From Chlorokybus atmophyticus (taxonomy: Eukaryota > Streptophyta > Chlorokybophyceae > Chlorokybales > Chlorokybaceae), in the NCBI GenBank assembly GCA_009103225.1, contig RHPI01002402.1, positions 300,064 to 364,063 of the forward strand: DNA of 64,000 nt, given 5' to 3'. This document shows positions 12,010 through 23,187 of this stretch, one piece after another; position 1 is the stretch's first letter; each line of letters opens with the position of its first letter. A program made the position numbers and the translations under genes. Under the pieces are notes generated by a model that was not told where the DNA came from, did not search any database, and saw only the letters and a list, made by a program, of their open reading frames with translations.

Positions 12010-13695
12010 TTAATGGGTGGTCACCAGCAGTGTAGCATCATCGTAGCCAAACTTGTGTTTGTGCCTGTGGAACAAGTCAATTAAGGCAGTGTAGAAGCGC
12101 TTGGCCATCTCCTCCACTTGCTGCTCTGTCGGCTGGTACACCAGCGTTTCATTGCCGCTGCTGAGGTTGGCGGATGGTTGGGACGCGAGTTCAGGCATCC
12201 TGAGGGGTTCTCCTACAACAATGTTCATGGGTATGCGGCATGGCAGCGGCAGATAGTTCATCAGGCCAACTGGCAGAAAAGGGACTGGGAAGCCAAAGCG
12301 TTTGTATGTCCACCTCTGTACACATGTAGGATGGGAATCAGCAATAAATTCCGCAACTAAGCTTCAGTGCTCATGCGCTGGCATGCAATGCACATGCATG
12401 CGGTGGTATGCACATGATTTCCGCAAACCCCTCTGGACGAGTGTACCTGGAGTGCAGGCCATGCAACAAAGTTGAACAGGATGTGGCTTTCACCAAAGTT
12501 GAAGACTGGCACCAGCTCAGCACCAGATTGCAACGCCTGTCTGACAAAACCTTTGTGACCAGTATATATGACTACTGTGCGCGCATCTCTCGCGAGCTTT
12601 GTCGTGGCAACCAGCTCTGCCTATTGCAGCATTAGCAACATTAGCTATAATGAGCACATTATATTGTCACAACCTGCATGTTACTGTCATGCATGTCTCA
12701 CCTGACCACCAGGGCAAAGCACAACCGCCTTCTGGTCTCTGACTGCAAGCTGGAAAGAGGCTCGTGACACAACACGAGCACCTCGCCACATCAGGAGATC
12801 ACGAAGGATGGGCACATGGAAGACAATACTGGCGCACAGCAGTACTGGCTGTATGCCAGGGAACAAACGCTTCCACTGCTCTGTCTGATGGAACCACGCC
12901 GTGGTTGCCGGCATCAGTGCATGCGGCTGCGTGCACCAAATTGTCAGTCACACGCAACACATCACATACATTGGTAACCATGCAGCTGTTGGCAATAAGT
13001 CTCACATGAAAGCCAAAGACATAACGCTTGCTGGGGTCCAGAGGCTCTGATGACTCTCTGAAGAGGTGCACACCTTTGAAGTACCTAGTACTTGCTTGCT
13101 CCAGCCAGTGGATCCAACTGCAACGGAGGCTAGACTCAACATCGGATGCAAGTGGTGCAAGTAACAATTCTATCAGGACCTCATTGATACCCAATGTGCT
13201 TGCATTTAAGCATGATGAGATGGAGACCAGCAATGCACATAACAACCGAACTTACAAATAGGTGCCCTCCCACCAGGTGCGTTTGCCTGTGATGTGTGGC
13301 GAGCCTATCCATGTCAACGCGTACAGGAGTTTGGTGCCCACAAAGAGGGAGAGGGAAACTCTTGTGGGCAACAACGCAAAGCTTGCGCCGACGATGCCCA
13401 GATAGGTGAAGTGTGGGTTGTACATCAGCCAGATTGTGGCCCACGCGCGCACGGTGATGAAACACTCCACAAGCGTGCCATAGAGCCCCGCTACATCAAA
13501 ACGCGTGTTGATCACCAGCACAACAGAACCGTCTTGTTGTACTGTTGTGCCTGCTGGCGTTTGCACAGTATGTTCTGTAGCAGAGGTGAGAACCGGTGCG
13601 CTAGCTGAGTCAACGCCAAATGGTCCATGCATGGGCCATGACTGCAGCTGTTTGCGAGATGAGGGTGTCTTGAACGTCAACAGCGATGACACCAT
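12010..13695 (-). CDS. DGAT2-family acyltransferase (diacylglycerol/monoacylglycerol acyltransferase-like)
   Basis: Exons 13256-13695, 13006-13117, 12702-12926, 12447-12620 and 12010-12315 join in phase to 418 codons from ATG 13695 to TAA. Hydrophobic segments (YLGIVGASFALLPTRVSLSLF) precede the catalytic domain. Family motifs follow in order: PLDPSKRYVFGFH joined across an intron to PHALMP, the place of the usual HPHG; VVLCPGGQ at the PGG site; GHKGFVRQALQSGAELVPVF and NFGES; PLPCRIPMNIVVGEPL; and a C-terminus ending FHRHKHKFGYDDATLLV. DGAT2 enzymes acylate diacylglycerol to triacylglycerol at the ER and lipid droplets; this function is inferred from family. HPHA instead of HPHG is a notable change at the catalytic motif. 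The N-terminus is uncertain: a very hydrophobic frame at 13701-13950 may be an upstream exon, replacing the first part of this model. MGAT or another acyl acceptor is possible. Confidence 0.82.
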
Positions 13696-14376
13696 CTACG
13701 CAAATGGGTGAGGTCAGTGGTGCCACTGAGAAGGGCTGCATGCAAGCCTGGGAACAAAAGGCATACCAGCACTTCTGCCATGACTGCCGTCGCACATGGC
13801 TGCAAGGCGGAATTGCCTGGCCGCAACAACGCAAGAACTGTGGCCAGCAAGGAGATCGCGTACAAAGCCCATGACAGCGCCTGAAACAGCACAAAATGTG
13901 CTCCACCAACGAAGGGCTGCCAAAAAGCCCAACCATATGGGCCATAGCGCCAGTAGCCTCCAATAAAGTGAGTAACAGGAACTGTACAGCACGAAAATCG
14001 AGTCAATACACAAAAAAGACTGATTGACTCGGCAGCGAGTATGTTCCTACATGAGCTGTCGGTATGACTGAGCCTGGCTGTCAGTGCAAGGTGCTGAGCA
14101 TGTTTGGTGTCCTTCAGGATGCAATCACTGTACGTTGTGACTGAGCAGCCCGAGCGTGCCCTATCCCGTGTAGCACTTCACATGACGTAGTTATCAGGCA
14201 TGCAGATTGCTTCACTCAAACCGTTTGACGTTCAAGTCTTTATTCGCAATAACGTAGCTCACTTGGTCATGAGCCCTGCTCGACAAGAACTGTGGCACAA
14301 AAATTGGCTTGAACACCCATCCATGTCTGTTCCCAGCCTTATGGCATGACACTTGTACACACCGACAGCCCCTCAA

Positions 14377-14760
14377 CTACTGCGCAGCGCTCGTGTCAGG
14401 CACGGCCACTGCAGTACTTTGATATGTTGTATTGATTAAGTCGATTGTGTTTGATACCGGTGATTGCTTGCTAAGGGGGAAAGGTGCATGGCGCAAAGCG
14501 GCAACGTGACACTGACCGGCAAGGAAGACAGTGGCAGCCGCCCCTATGGCGCATATGTGTCGCCATTCGTCAAGAAACGCCTCGGCAGCAGCAAACAGCC
14601 CAACGGCGAGCGCTGGTAGGAGCGCGCTGGCGGTCAAGAAGGACACCCAGCTGGGCGACGGCACCGCTCCCTTGATATGAAGCACCTCCTTGGCCGCAAT
14701 GCCGACCTCGACAGGCTCAGGCACTGTCGGCGAAGCCTTCCGCCTCCGACCCTTTGCCAT
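14377..14760 (-). CDS. small membrane protein, two predicted helices, unknown family
   Basis: A 127-residue frame from a true ATG (14760-14758) to TGA/TAG-type stop at 14377. The N-terminus is basic (MAKGRRRKASPTVP). Two hydrophobic stretches follow: SWVSFLTASALLPALAVGLF at about residues 37-56 and ICAIGAAATVFLAG at about 69-82. The hydrophilic tail (SNTIDLINTTYQSTAV) is Ser/Thr-rich and could be intron readthrough. It lies upstream of the DGAT2-like gene on the same strand. I do not recognise it; an ER or organelle membrane protein is the simplest guess. Confidence 0.5.
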   Translation of the reverse strand: MAKGRRRKASPTVPEPVEVGIAAKEVLHIKGAVPSPSWVSFLTASALLPALAVGLFAAAEAFLDEWRHICAIGAAATVFLAGQCHVAALRHAPFPLSKQSPVSNTIDLINTTYQSTAVAVPDTSAAQ

Positions 14761-16203
14761 ATCGCAGCTGCGTTATCCTGCCTGACCCAACGCCGGGCTT
14801 GCCCTTGTGATGCTCCCACGCTACGTCAACGCTTCCAGCCAAGACGAAACGCCTATCATCTCGTACTCGCAACACCTATGCTCTCAGCCATGCCCACAGA
14901 CATGACAACAACCTCGCTTCACTGGCTGCGGTCAAGCACCAGCTAGCGTGGTCACACCGAGGCACGGTAAGCAGAGCACAAATGTCAACCTGCCAAACTT
15001 TTCTTGCAGAACCCCTCCTTCCACCCGTCCAAATGACGCAACAGCTCAGCTGCCCAGTCCACCGCCCCACGCGCCGACGACGACAGCGACCACCCCGTCC
15101 CCGCCGCCGCTCTTGCTACGGACCGACCCCTGTGTGCTTTCCTTGCCAAAGCGAGCTGCTGAAGTGGCATCCAGTATGCACGTCAGCTTTTGGTACCTTT
15201 CGCTCTTGAGCGCGAACCTCAGTCAAAGAGTCGGCGCTTCCGGGGTCTGAGTCAGACCATCTGACTAACTTTAACAGTAGGCCTAGCCTAGCGATAATCA
15301 TAACTTTTGTGGGTCTCAGAGCGATTCATTGGGCTTGCAGTGGATATCAAGGGTGTGACACAGTCATGACTAACCGGAAAAGAATGGTACCCGTAACTGA
15401 CCCAACGCCGAAGTTGCGCCTCGCGCGTGCGCAGGCGGGTCCCTGGTGCCTGAAGTTGAAAGTTCAGGCCCTGATGCAGTGCGCGCTTCACTCTTGAACC
15501 GAACCAGAATCCGTGACGGGGATCCTCAAATGGCTGGTTCGCCGATGGAGCCGGCCACGTTCTGTCAGGAGGACCCATGCGTTGTTGTCAGATGGACTAT
15601 TAACGTTGACATGCGTTTGGTCCGCGGGGGGGGGGGGGGGGGGGGGGGNNNNNNNNNNNNNNNNNNNNNNNNNNNNNNNNNNNNNNNNNNNGGTGATACT
15701 TGTAACCACATGCACAAAGCTGCATTGTAAAGCAAAGGGGTGCAAAGTAGTGTGCTAGCAGGCCACACGCAAGAAATGTATCAGCAACACAAAATGTAGG
15801 GGGAGAGGGGGGCAGAGCAGCGTTACTATATAGGTCCCTGCGCTGCGTTGGTACCTACAAGTATACAACATACAACATCCAAACACTTTAAACAATGACA
15901 TACCCATGCATTCCAGCAGCAGGCAAGAGATAGGGCAAGAGAGAGGGTAGGGAGTCACCACCGCACAGCAGGCACTCGACGTCAGGGCAGGGCTCCAGGA
16001 GCAGGTTGCGGACAGCAACGACGACAACTGGACTGGGCCCCAGACGGGACGGCCCCGCCACCACAACCAAAAGAAGTCCGTTGTGTCGTGTTGATAGCTG
16101 TCATGTAAGCTGGTGCTCGATATCCATCTTTATAATTTGGAATGCTGTTTCGCAAAAATTGCAATGGCGGCATCGGACAAATGCCTTAAAAAAGCAGAAG
16201 GGG
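14761..16203. other. intergenic region with assembly gap; no supportable gene
   Basis: Frames on the plus strand at 14948-15250 are Pro/Arg/Thr-rich and exist in two overlapping phases, a sign of composition rather than coding. A G-homopolymer (15626-15648) runs into the gap. Confidence 0.4.
15649..15691. other. assembly gap (N run)
   Basis: 43 consecutive N follow a run of about 23 G. The homopolymer probably caused the break. Confidence 0.99.
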
Positions 16204-16469
16204 TGCTACCGCCCCCTCTATCCCTTACCCCAATACCGCCACCAACCACGCCGTCGACACCGCCGCCGCCAAGGGCAATTGCCAAAGCAGAAGTTTCCTG
16301 GGCTATGGCGGCCGCTGCGTTAGCAGTGCCGCCATACAGCTGATATCGACACTCGACACGAGTCTCGTGTCGATATCAGTGTTGCTGATAAGTAACACTA
16401 TATTAAGGCCTTAACATTAGGTTAACGGTCTTAATACAGCTTAATTTGCTGCATATACTCGTTGGGACA
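16204..16469 (-). repeat. 3' LTR of the chromovirus
   Basis: 266 bp starting TGCTACCGCCCCCT and ending TGGGACA on the plus strand, i.e. TG...CA ends. It matches 22923-23187 along its length, including the block AGGCCTTAACATTAGGTTAA. It contains an inverted repeat (16340-16352 with 16367-16379, CTGATATCGACAC arms). The pol stop codon at 16441-16443 lies inside the LTR. Confidence 0.85.
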
Positions 16470-19400
16470 CAGCACTCCAGTACCCCCGAAGAATATTTTG
16501 ACAGTTTATAAGATTCCTTTCGGGCTCCTACGTGTTGTGCTCTACACCATACCCTTTTCATTTCATCGAGTAAGACGGCGCGCGTCCGCGTCGAGGCTTA
16601 CGGTGAGTCAGGATTGCTTCCACCTCATACTTGAAATATTGTCGCCATCCATTGCAATGGGGGGTGGAGGACGTTGAACCCGACCGTTAGAACGGTACAA
16701 TTTTATAAAACACATTGTAAATACATGTCGACTTCGGTGAGTCCAAACGATATGCGTGAGTGCCGACCCGGTCAGTTACTTTGAAAGGGCCTATCCCACA
16801 AGGGAAAAACTTGCGGATACCCAATCCCATCAATGGAGACATTTTTGGTACTCAGAAGCACCAAACAGCCCATAATGTAGTTGGCCTCTCTACGATGCGC
16901 ATCAGCTTGGGCTTTATCTGTCTTGCGTTGCGCGCAAACAATCCTTTCCGAACGCTAACCTATCATGCATGGCTAAAGCCATCTTGCGTGCTGTAGGTAC
17001 GCGAGTTACGTCAGTAGCGGGCAACTTGATACTCGTAGAACTTAGTGGATGCACTCCGTAATTCAAGAAAAACGGAGTTCCTGCACACTCTCTTTTCATG
17101 CATTATTGATCGCAAATTCAACCATTGGAAGGTAGACATCCCAATCACTCTGGTTCAGGCACACATAATGCCGGATGGTTTCCTTAGTTAGTTGATTAGC
17201 GCGTTCAGTCTGACCATCCGTCTGCGGATAGTAAGCTGTGCGCATGTTCTGTTGGATCTGTAAGAAGCTGCATAGCGACTTTCAGAACTAATGACCAATT
17301 AGACGCAAAGTTGCGGGGCAAGCCTTGCAACTTAAACACAAACGCGACAAAAAACCATTGCTAACTCACGTGAGCCTATCTCCGTGCGACAAGGGACAAT
17401 GTGAACCATTTTGGTTAAACGGACCATAAAAAACTGCAACCGTAGTATGCCCTAATGCTGTTTCTGGGAGCTCAGTAATCAGGTCTATACTCACACTTTC
17501 CATTTGCCATCAGGAACAGGCAATGGTCGCAGCAACCCAACGGGTTTCTGACGTAGCGGCTTGTCACGCTGACGTTTGTCACATGTGTCCGCATAATGCT
17601 TTACATGAACAGGCAATGATGGCCACTGATGCAGTTGTTGCGCTGCCTTCATAGTCTTGCGACTGCCCAAAGTGCCCAGCGTACGGTGGATCGTGTATAT
17701 CAGCCATGCATTTCGCACACATCTCGGCATGGTTAGGTATCACCAAGCTAATTCCCACGTAATATAAATTGTCTCATTTTTCAAGCTTTTGCACGTTCTC
17801 TTCTGAAGGTGACCATGAGTCTGAAGCATACCCTTGCACAACAGCTTGCACAAATTCAACATCTGAAGACAATGTAACGTGCGTCGCAAGCAGTTGCGCA
17901 CGCATAACTGCCAACAACGATGGACAGCGAATCAGAGGATCAGCAATGTTTGTTCTGCCAAGCCGGTATACCCACTCAAAAGTAAACCAGGACAGAAAAT
18001 CATTCCAGCGAGCTTGTCTACATGACAAATTTGGCTGTGTTGAGAAGTACATTAATGGATTATGATCATTCACCACTGTAAACTGAATCCTCTTCTAGTA
18101 ACATCGCCATGTTTTCAGAGCATGTACTATGCCAAGCAACTCTTGTTTAGTGGTAGTGCAGTTCACCTCTGCTGGAATGAACCTCCTACTCTTATAAGCA
18201 GATGGTCTGCCATCTTGCAACGGTACTGCACCACACCTAAGGGTGGACGCATCGCTAACCACAATGAAGCTGTTCACAAGAATGGAGCGTCTTTTTGCAA
18301 CAGTTTTGTCAGGGCGCCACAACTGTAGAATACCCCATCATAAACTTACGGAAGTAGTTTGCCAATCCCAAGAATGATCGCAGGTGATGTACATGCTTGG
18401 GTCAAGGCCAATCTTTTACAACTTGCACCTTGCGAGGGTCAGGTTTAACACCCGCACCGATCACAATGTGCCCCAAGAATGGCAACTCCGTTTTGCAAAA
18501 GTCACACTTTGCAAGATTGACAAACAAGCGATGTGTACACATCAAGGCAAACACCGCTTCCATATGCTGCTTATGCTTTTTCTTGGATTTACTGAAAACA
18601 ATGATGTCATCCAAGTAAACCATAACATACTTGCCAAGTATGCCACCAAAAATCTTATTCATTCCCTTCTGAAACACTGCGGGCGCATTGATCAGTTCAA
18701 AAGGTAACACTTTACATTAATAATGGCCTGAAGTAGTAGTAGTAGTAGTAAAGTAGTAAAGTAGTAAAGTAGTAAAGTAGTAAAGTAGTAAAGTAGTAGT
18801 AGTAAATTCTGATCACTGTTTTGTAAACAAAAAAAAAGGATGGATCCGGATTTTACGATATCCAGTTCTCAAGTCCAGAATACTGAAGTAGGCACTTTCT
18901 GACAAAGTATAAAGCACATCATCGATCCGTGGTAACGGGTACGGAATCTTGACCATGATCTTGTTCAAGGCACGACAATTCACACACACATGCGCAGCTT
19001 TCCCTTCCTTTTTCATCACAAACAAGGTGGGCGCGCCAAAGGGTGAAAAACTTAATTCAATCAATTCCTTTTCCTTAACCTGAGTTTCCATTCCCCCTCT
19101 CGCGGGGGCTCAGCCAATATATAGGTCGAAACGGAGGCTCATCATTAGGATTGAGTGGTATATGTGTCCGACACCTAAATCAGGAGGTAAGCTGGGCAAC
19201 TCATTAGAAAACACATCTTGGTAATTCTCAATAGTGTCTGCAACACCTTCTGTACTGCCCGGCTGTCACGATTTATCTCAAATTGTGGGGACTGAGGCAG
19301 ATTCAAGGGCAAAAAAACATTTGGGGCCACTTGCCCTAGGCTGGGCGCAGGTTCGCAACCTGTGCGCCGAGCCAGTTTGACCGATGGCCGCGTAAGTGGT

Positions 19401-19547
19401 CGCTCCGCAATGGCAGGTCGCGCGGTGAGGATGGCCATTGCAGTTTGGTCGGTTATAAACGTTCGTAGGCCGGAGGCCAAAAGGCCGCTGGCAAACCGGT
19501 TGTGGTATGGTTATGACCACGACAACGTGGGCAAGTAAGTGCTTCAT
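16441..19547 (-). pseudogene. pol polyprotein remnant of the chromovirus (RT, RNase H, integrase, chromodomain)
   Basis: RT N-terminal half is at 18813-19091 (FSPFGAPTLFVMKKEG; YFSILDLRTGYRKIRIHP) and its C-terminal half at 18402-18710, with an intact catalytic YLDD (VMVYLDDIIVFSK). RNase H is at 18095-18322 (FIVVSDASTLRCGAVPLQDG). The integrase zinc-binding region is at 17491-17730 (HQWPSLPVHVKHYADTCDK). The integrase core follows, with SIDLITELP near 17450 and TAYYPQTDGQTERANQ near 17200. A chromodomain (YEVEAILTHR ... EPERNLINCQNILRGYW) ends the protein at about 16455-16640. Two tryptophan positions in the chromodomain are stop codons (16558-16560 and 16528-16530). Protease was not recognised in the 19.1-19.6 kb part. 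Confidence 0.9.
18728..18806. repeat. GTA/AAAGTAGT microsatellite inside the RT region
   Basis: Begins as (AGT)n and becomes repeated AAAGTAGT-like units. It replaces the RT stretch that normally joins the two conserved halves. Confidence 0.95.
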
Positions 19548-20576
19548 TGAATAATGAGAAACCCGTGGGTTAAATTGGGGCGGTATGTCACGATTTGGGA
19601 TAAATTGTAACAGATCTCACTCTTAGTAGCATCTTTTGCTACCATGGCATAGTGGTCGGAGCCCACTTGTTACACCGGCACAAAGTCGTTCAACAATGTT
19701 AAGTGGACAACAAAAGCCGGTGTGTTTTTGCGCATCGCATGTTTCACTTGCAGTGCAGTGAGTTTTGAAGGTCAGGCTGCTTGTGCTCCAAGCTATGTGA
19801 CCCGTTCACAGACAATGTTACACGCTTACAACCTTTATTGTGCATAGGCGTGCACCAGTATCCAATGTCATTTTTACATTTTCCTGCCATTCCTGTCATA
19901 ATACCACATCAACATTTGATATGTTAATGGATATTACTATGAAAGTAAGAGTGGCATGAGCATTACCAATCTTTACCTTCATTTTTATTTCCCCTTTTAC
20001 TGGCAACGCACCCCCCGTACAGGCAGCTGAAAACGCTAAGTGTTTACACGCTATTTTGTTGCGCGCAACCTATTGTTCCTCAACAAAGTGTTGTGTTGCA
20101 CCAGTATCAATCAAGAACGAACTGTTAACAGCATGCATTGTGCCACCGAATGTCCACAACAGAGGTACAACCCATCCTTGAAATGTAGCCTAGAGTCCGT
20201 GATTGATGCGAGGGTCGATCGATATTGCCGACAATCGCACTGTCCCTGTTTCACGCTTGCTTCAGCTTAGTACCCCCCGAGTATGTTTTAACCATGGGCC
20301 ATGATACTTTGGCACCATCACCACCATACTCAAAGTGTTGTGCTCCTTTTGCAAGTTAGTAAATGCATGCAACACATCGGTAGGCATATTGGACTCCACA
20401 TGTACCAGCACACAAGCGTTCCATTCCACTTTTGCAACACCAACGAGTAGCAACTAGTCATGTGCTTGCCATGCATGTGTCATTACATGCACTTGGGACA
20501 GATCATCAAACCAGTTTGCTGCATGCATCTCAAGCAACTGGCTATCAACCATCTCTACATCAGTCACAACGTAATC

Positions 20577-22150
20577 TTATTCAACCTTCTTGGCCTTACC
20601 CTTCGCCTTAATAGGGCAGTTCTTTGCAATGTGGCCCGGCTGATGACAAACGTAACAAGTGCGAGCCGCAGCAGGTGTAGCACCACCTGCAGATGTGCCA
20701 CCAGTATAAGGCGTGAATGTCTTCGCTTTCTTTGCCGTGTGCGCACTCTGCTGAGGGTAACGCTTTCCTCCCACCCCCTACGGCTTGGCCGTAGCTGCCA
20801 CATGTGCCTTCTCCTGCACCGCTGTGTCATCGCTGTACAGGTACACACTCAACTTGTGCACGTTGGCCAAGTCCTCAAGAACCCAAGGAAGTCCCGTTGC
20901 CGTGTTATATTGCAGCTAATCGCACACACGAGCATCCAAGCCGCGCTTGTACTTTTCAAACTGCTCAGCCTTGTCCATGGGCATAAGGCCACTGTTCACG
21001 CGACCCAGCAATGCTTGGAACTCCTGCAGATAGATTGAAGCCGCCCGGCCATTCTGCTGCAACTTGTTGAGCTTGATGCGAGCCAAAGTAGCCGGGCTCT
21101 ATGCCACCATAGCGCTCCACAAGGAACTTGAATAGCGCTTCCACTGTCTTGGCCGCACCATCCTCTGTTTGCCTCGCCCACTCGGCGAGAGCGTCAGATG
21201 GTATGAGCAACTTAGCAACAGCAATCGTTGATGTGCTCACCAACAGCAATCATGATGTGCTCACCAACTGGGCGCTTTAATGCTGTCAAGTAGTGCTCAA
21301 CAGTGACCACCCAGTCATGCATGCTGACACTGCTATTGAGCTTGAACTTTTCAGGCTTGTTCAACGCTATAATCGGCAACCTTGCTGATGCACCAGTTGC
21401 TAAAGTAGCACCCGCCACCTGTTGGCGCAGCGCCACCAACTCAGACTGCCTATTGTCGGGGCGTGCCGCCAACTTTACTCAGCCTGTCAACTTGTTTTCC
21501 AAGTTAGGTCCCAAGTACTACAACACGTCCTTGCAACGCTGTGAGGTTTCTACCACCAAGTTGGCCAAAGCCTCAAATGCCATGCACTTCCCTTCGTATG
21601 GAAGTGGCTTATTAATTATAATTGTGAGAGCAGCCACTCTCGGATCACCTCGCACAAGTGGCGGGATGTTGTTCGTCAACTCGTGCTCAAGCATGCGGAT
21701 TCAATAAGTTACCATCTCCTTGCTTGCGCAAGGGAGTGTGGCAGTTTGTCTCATACCCATTACGAGTCTTCTGCGCCCATGCATCCCACGCTTCCTGACA
21801 AAGGTGAGGGCCCCTCCGGGTGGGCCGCAAGCGGAGCCTTACGCTCTTAGGCATACTTCTCAATGGCCCCTCTAATGACACTCTGAGTGTCCACTGGTCC
21901 ACCTTGAGAAGACTGGTTGAGAAGCATCACTCTTCTGCGTGCCTTCTTCTTTCTTGTCACTGCTGGTAAGCTTGTGGCTTTCACTCGTATCTGAGTCTCT
22001 CACTATGTCATCACTCGATGGTTCGTATGATGACAATGAGTTAATAACGGCGAAGTATTTGTCACCTCCCTCTCCTTGGTCAACCATCTGCCCAAGGAAA
22101 GCCTTTAGCAAGTGCACAAATACACAGATTGTGCACTGCAAGAGTGGCAA
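20577..22150 (-). pseudogene. gag polyprotein remnant of the chromovirus
   Basis: Pieces in different frames: an acidic Ser-rich N-terminal part (about 21872-22150), a capsid-like part (LNKPEKFKLNSSVSMHDWVV, about 21290-21350), a part with ALAEWARQTEDGAAKTVEAL, and a C-terminal nucleocapsid knuckle CYVCHQPGHIAKNC (CX2CX4HX4C) before a Lys-rich tail ending at 20577. The frame is broken at 21216-21264 by a small tandem duplication. Gag packages element RNA in related elements; this copy is inactive. Confidence 0.85.
21216..21264. repeat. 25/24-bp tandem duplication in gag
   Basis: CAACAGCAATCGTTGATGTG CTCAC (21216-21240) is followed directly by a 24-bp near copy (21241-21264). The one-base length difference shifts the gag frame. 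Confidence 0.9.
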
Positions 22151-22897
22151 ATGCTAGTGATGTTGTCTCATCAATTTTCAAGGGGTTAACGTGGAGTATA
22201 CGACCCAAACAAGAGCTCTCTACACACCTCACAACGAAACAATTACACTACGACAAACTGCACGCGAATCCATGCGATGGCTCACGAACTATAGCTGCCT
22301 TAAGTTTTCACTTTGTACAACCCAACTCAATACACAATTGCGATTAACACACGGGGGGCCAAAATCTCGTTAAATCAACCTTACAAGCCGATATCGACTC
22401 CTTATGAGACTCGAGTTTGATATCGGCTGCACATAAACATTTTGGCGGCCTCCCCGCACAATCTGGCGATAACAGGATAGTCGATGTTACCATCGAATTG
22501 CCTTCAATGGGATTTATAAAAAGGATTAAAGCACCCTTACACCACCAATCCACGTAGTGGTAAGCACACGAGGTTACTGTAATTACTATATGATTACTTT
22601 GTTGTGTGCTTGGATACAATGCTTTGAGGAGGGCATGAATTGCCGCCCCTCTGCAAACAATATTAAACTAGACTAGGCCTGGCAAGATAGGCTAGGCTAG
22701 GCAAGGCATGGCATGCAGCGTTAGGCAACAGCACAGCTATACATCTATACAACAACAACCAACAATAACAACCACTACCCACCCTAGCTAGTAGCCGCCG
22801 CCGTTGGCATGGTCGCTGTTGCCTACTGCCAATGCCTCCTGCCGCCTACCCTTCACCGCCGTCGCCGCCTACCCTCTCACAGGACCTTAATCGCCTT

Positions 22898-22909
22898 GCT
22901 CCGATACTA
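22898..22909 (-). other. primer binding site, initiator tRNA-Met type
   Basis: The minus strand reads TAGTATCGGAGC, matching 10 of 12 bases of the common retrotransposon site TGGTATCAGAGC. It sits about 13 bp inside the 5' LTR end, where the site is expected. Confidence 0.7.
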
Positions 22910-22922
22910 ATATTAGGAGGGG

Positions 22923-23187
22923 TGCTACCGCCCCCTCCAATCCCCTACTCCAACACCGCCACCAGCCATGCCGTCGACACCGTCGCCGCCAGGGGCAACT
23001 GCCGGAGCAAAAGATCCTGGCTATGGTGGCCGCTGCGTTTTAGCAGTGCCGCCATATAGCTGATATCGACACGAGACTCATGTCATGTCGATATCAATAT
23101 TACAGATAAGTAACACTACATCAAGGCCTTAACATTAGGTTAACGGTCTTAATATGGCTTGATTGGCTGTATATACCCGTTGGAACC
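22923..23187 (-). repeat. 5' LTR of the chromovirus
   Basis: Partner of the 16204-16469 repeat. The CA end near 23186 is mutated to CC. It is followed internally by a near-match to the initiator-tRNA primer binding site. Confidence 0.85.

Larger units (their letters stand above)
16204..23187 (-). mobile_element. degenerate Ty3/gypsy chromovirus (LTR retrotransposon)
   Basis: The element reads right to left: 5' LTR 22923-23187, primer binding site 22898-22909, gag with zinc knuckle (20577-22150), pol in the order RT, RNase H, integrase, then a chromodomain (16441-16640) and 3' LTR 16204-16469. RT before RNase H before integrase is the Ty3/gypsy order, and the C-terminal chromodomain marks the chromovirus branch. 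Gag and pol are broken by stops, indels and a microsatellite inside RT, so the copy cannot be autonomous. The LTRs differ at many sites, so insertion is not recent. I could not find a convincing target-site duplication. Confidence 0.9.

Noticed and set aside
22387-22427. Inverted repeat with GATATCG as an additional LTR
   Set aside because: Only the short palindrome resembles the LTR motif; flanks do not match either LTR.
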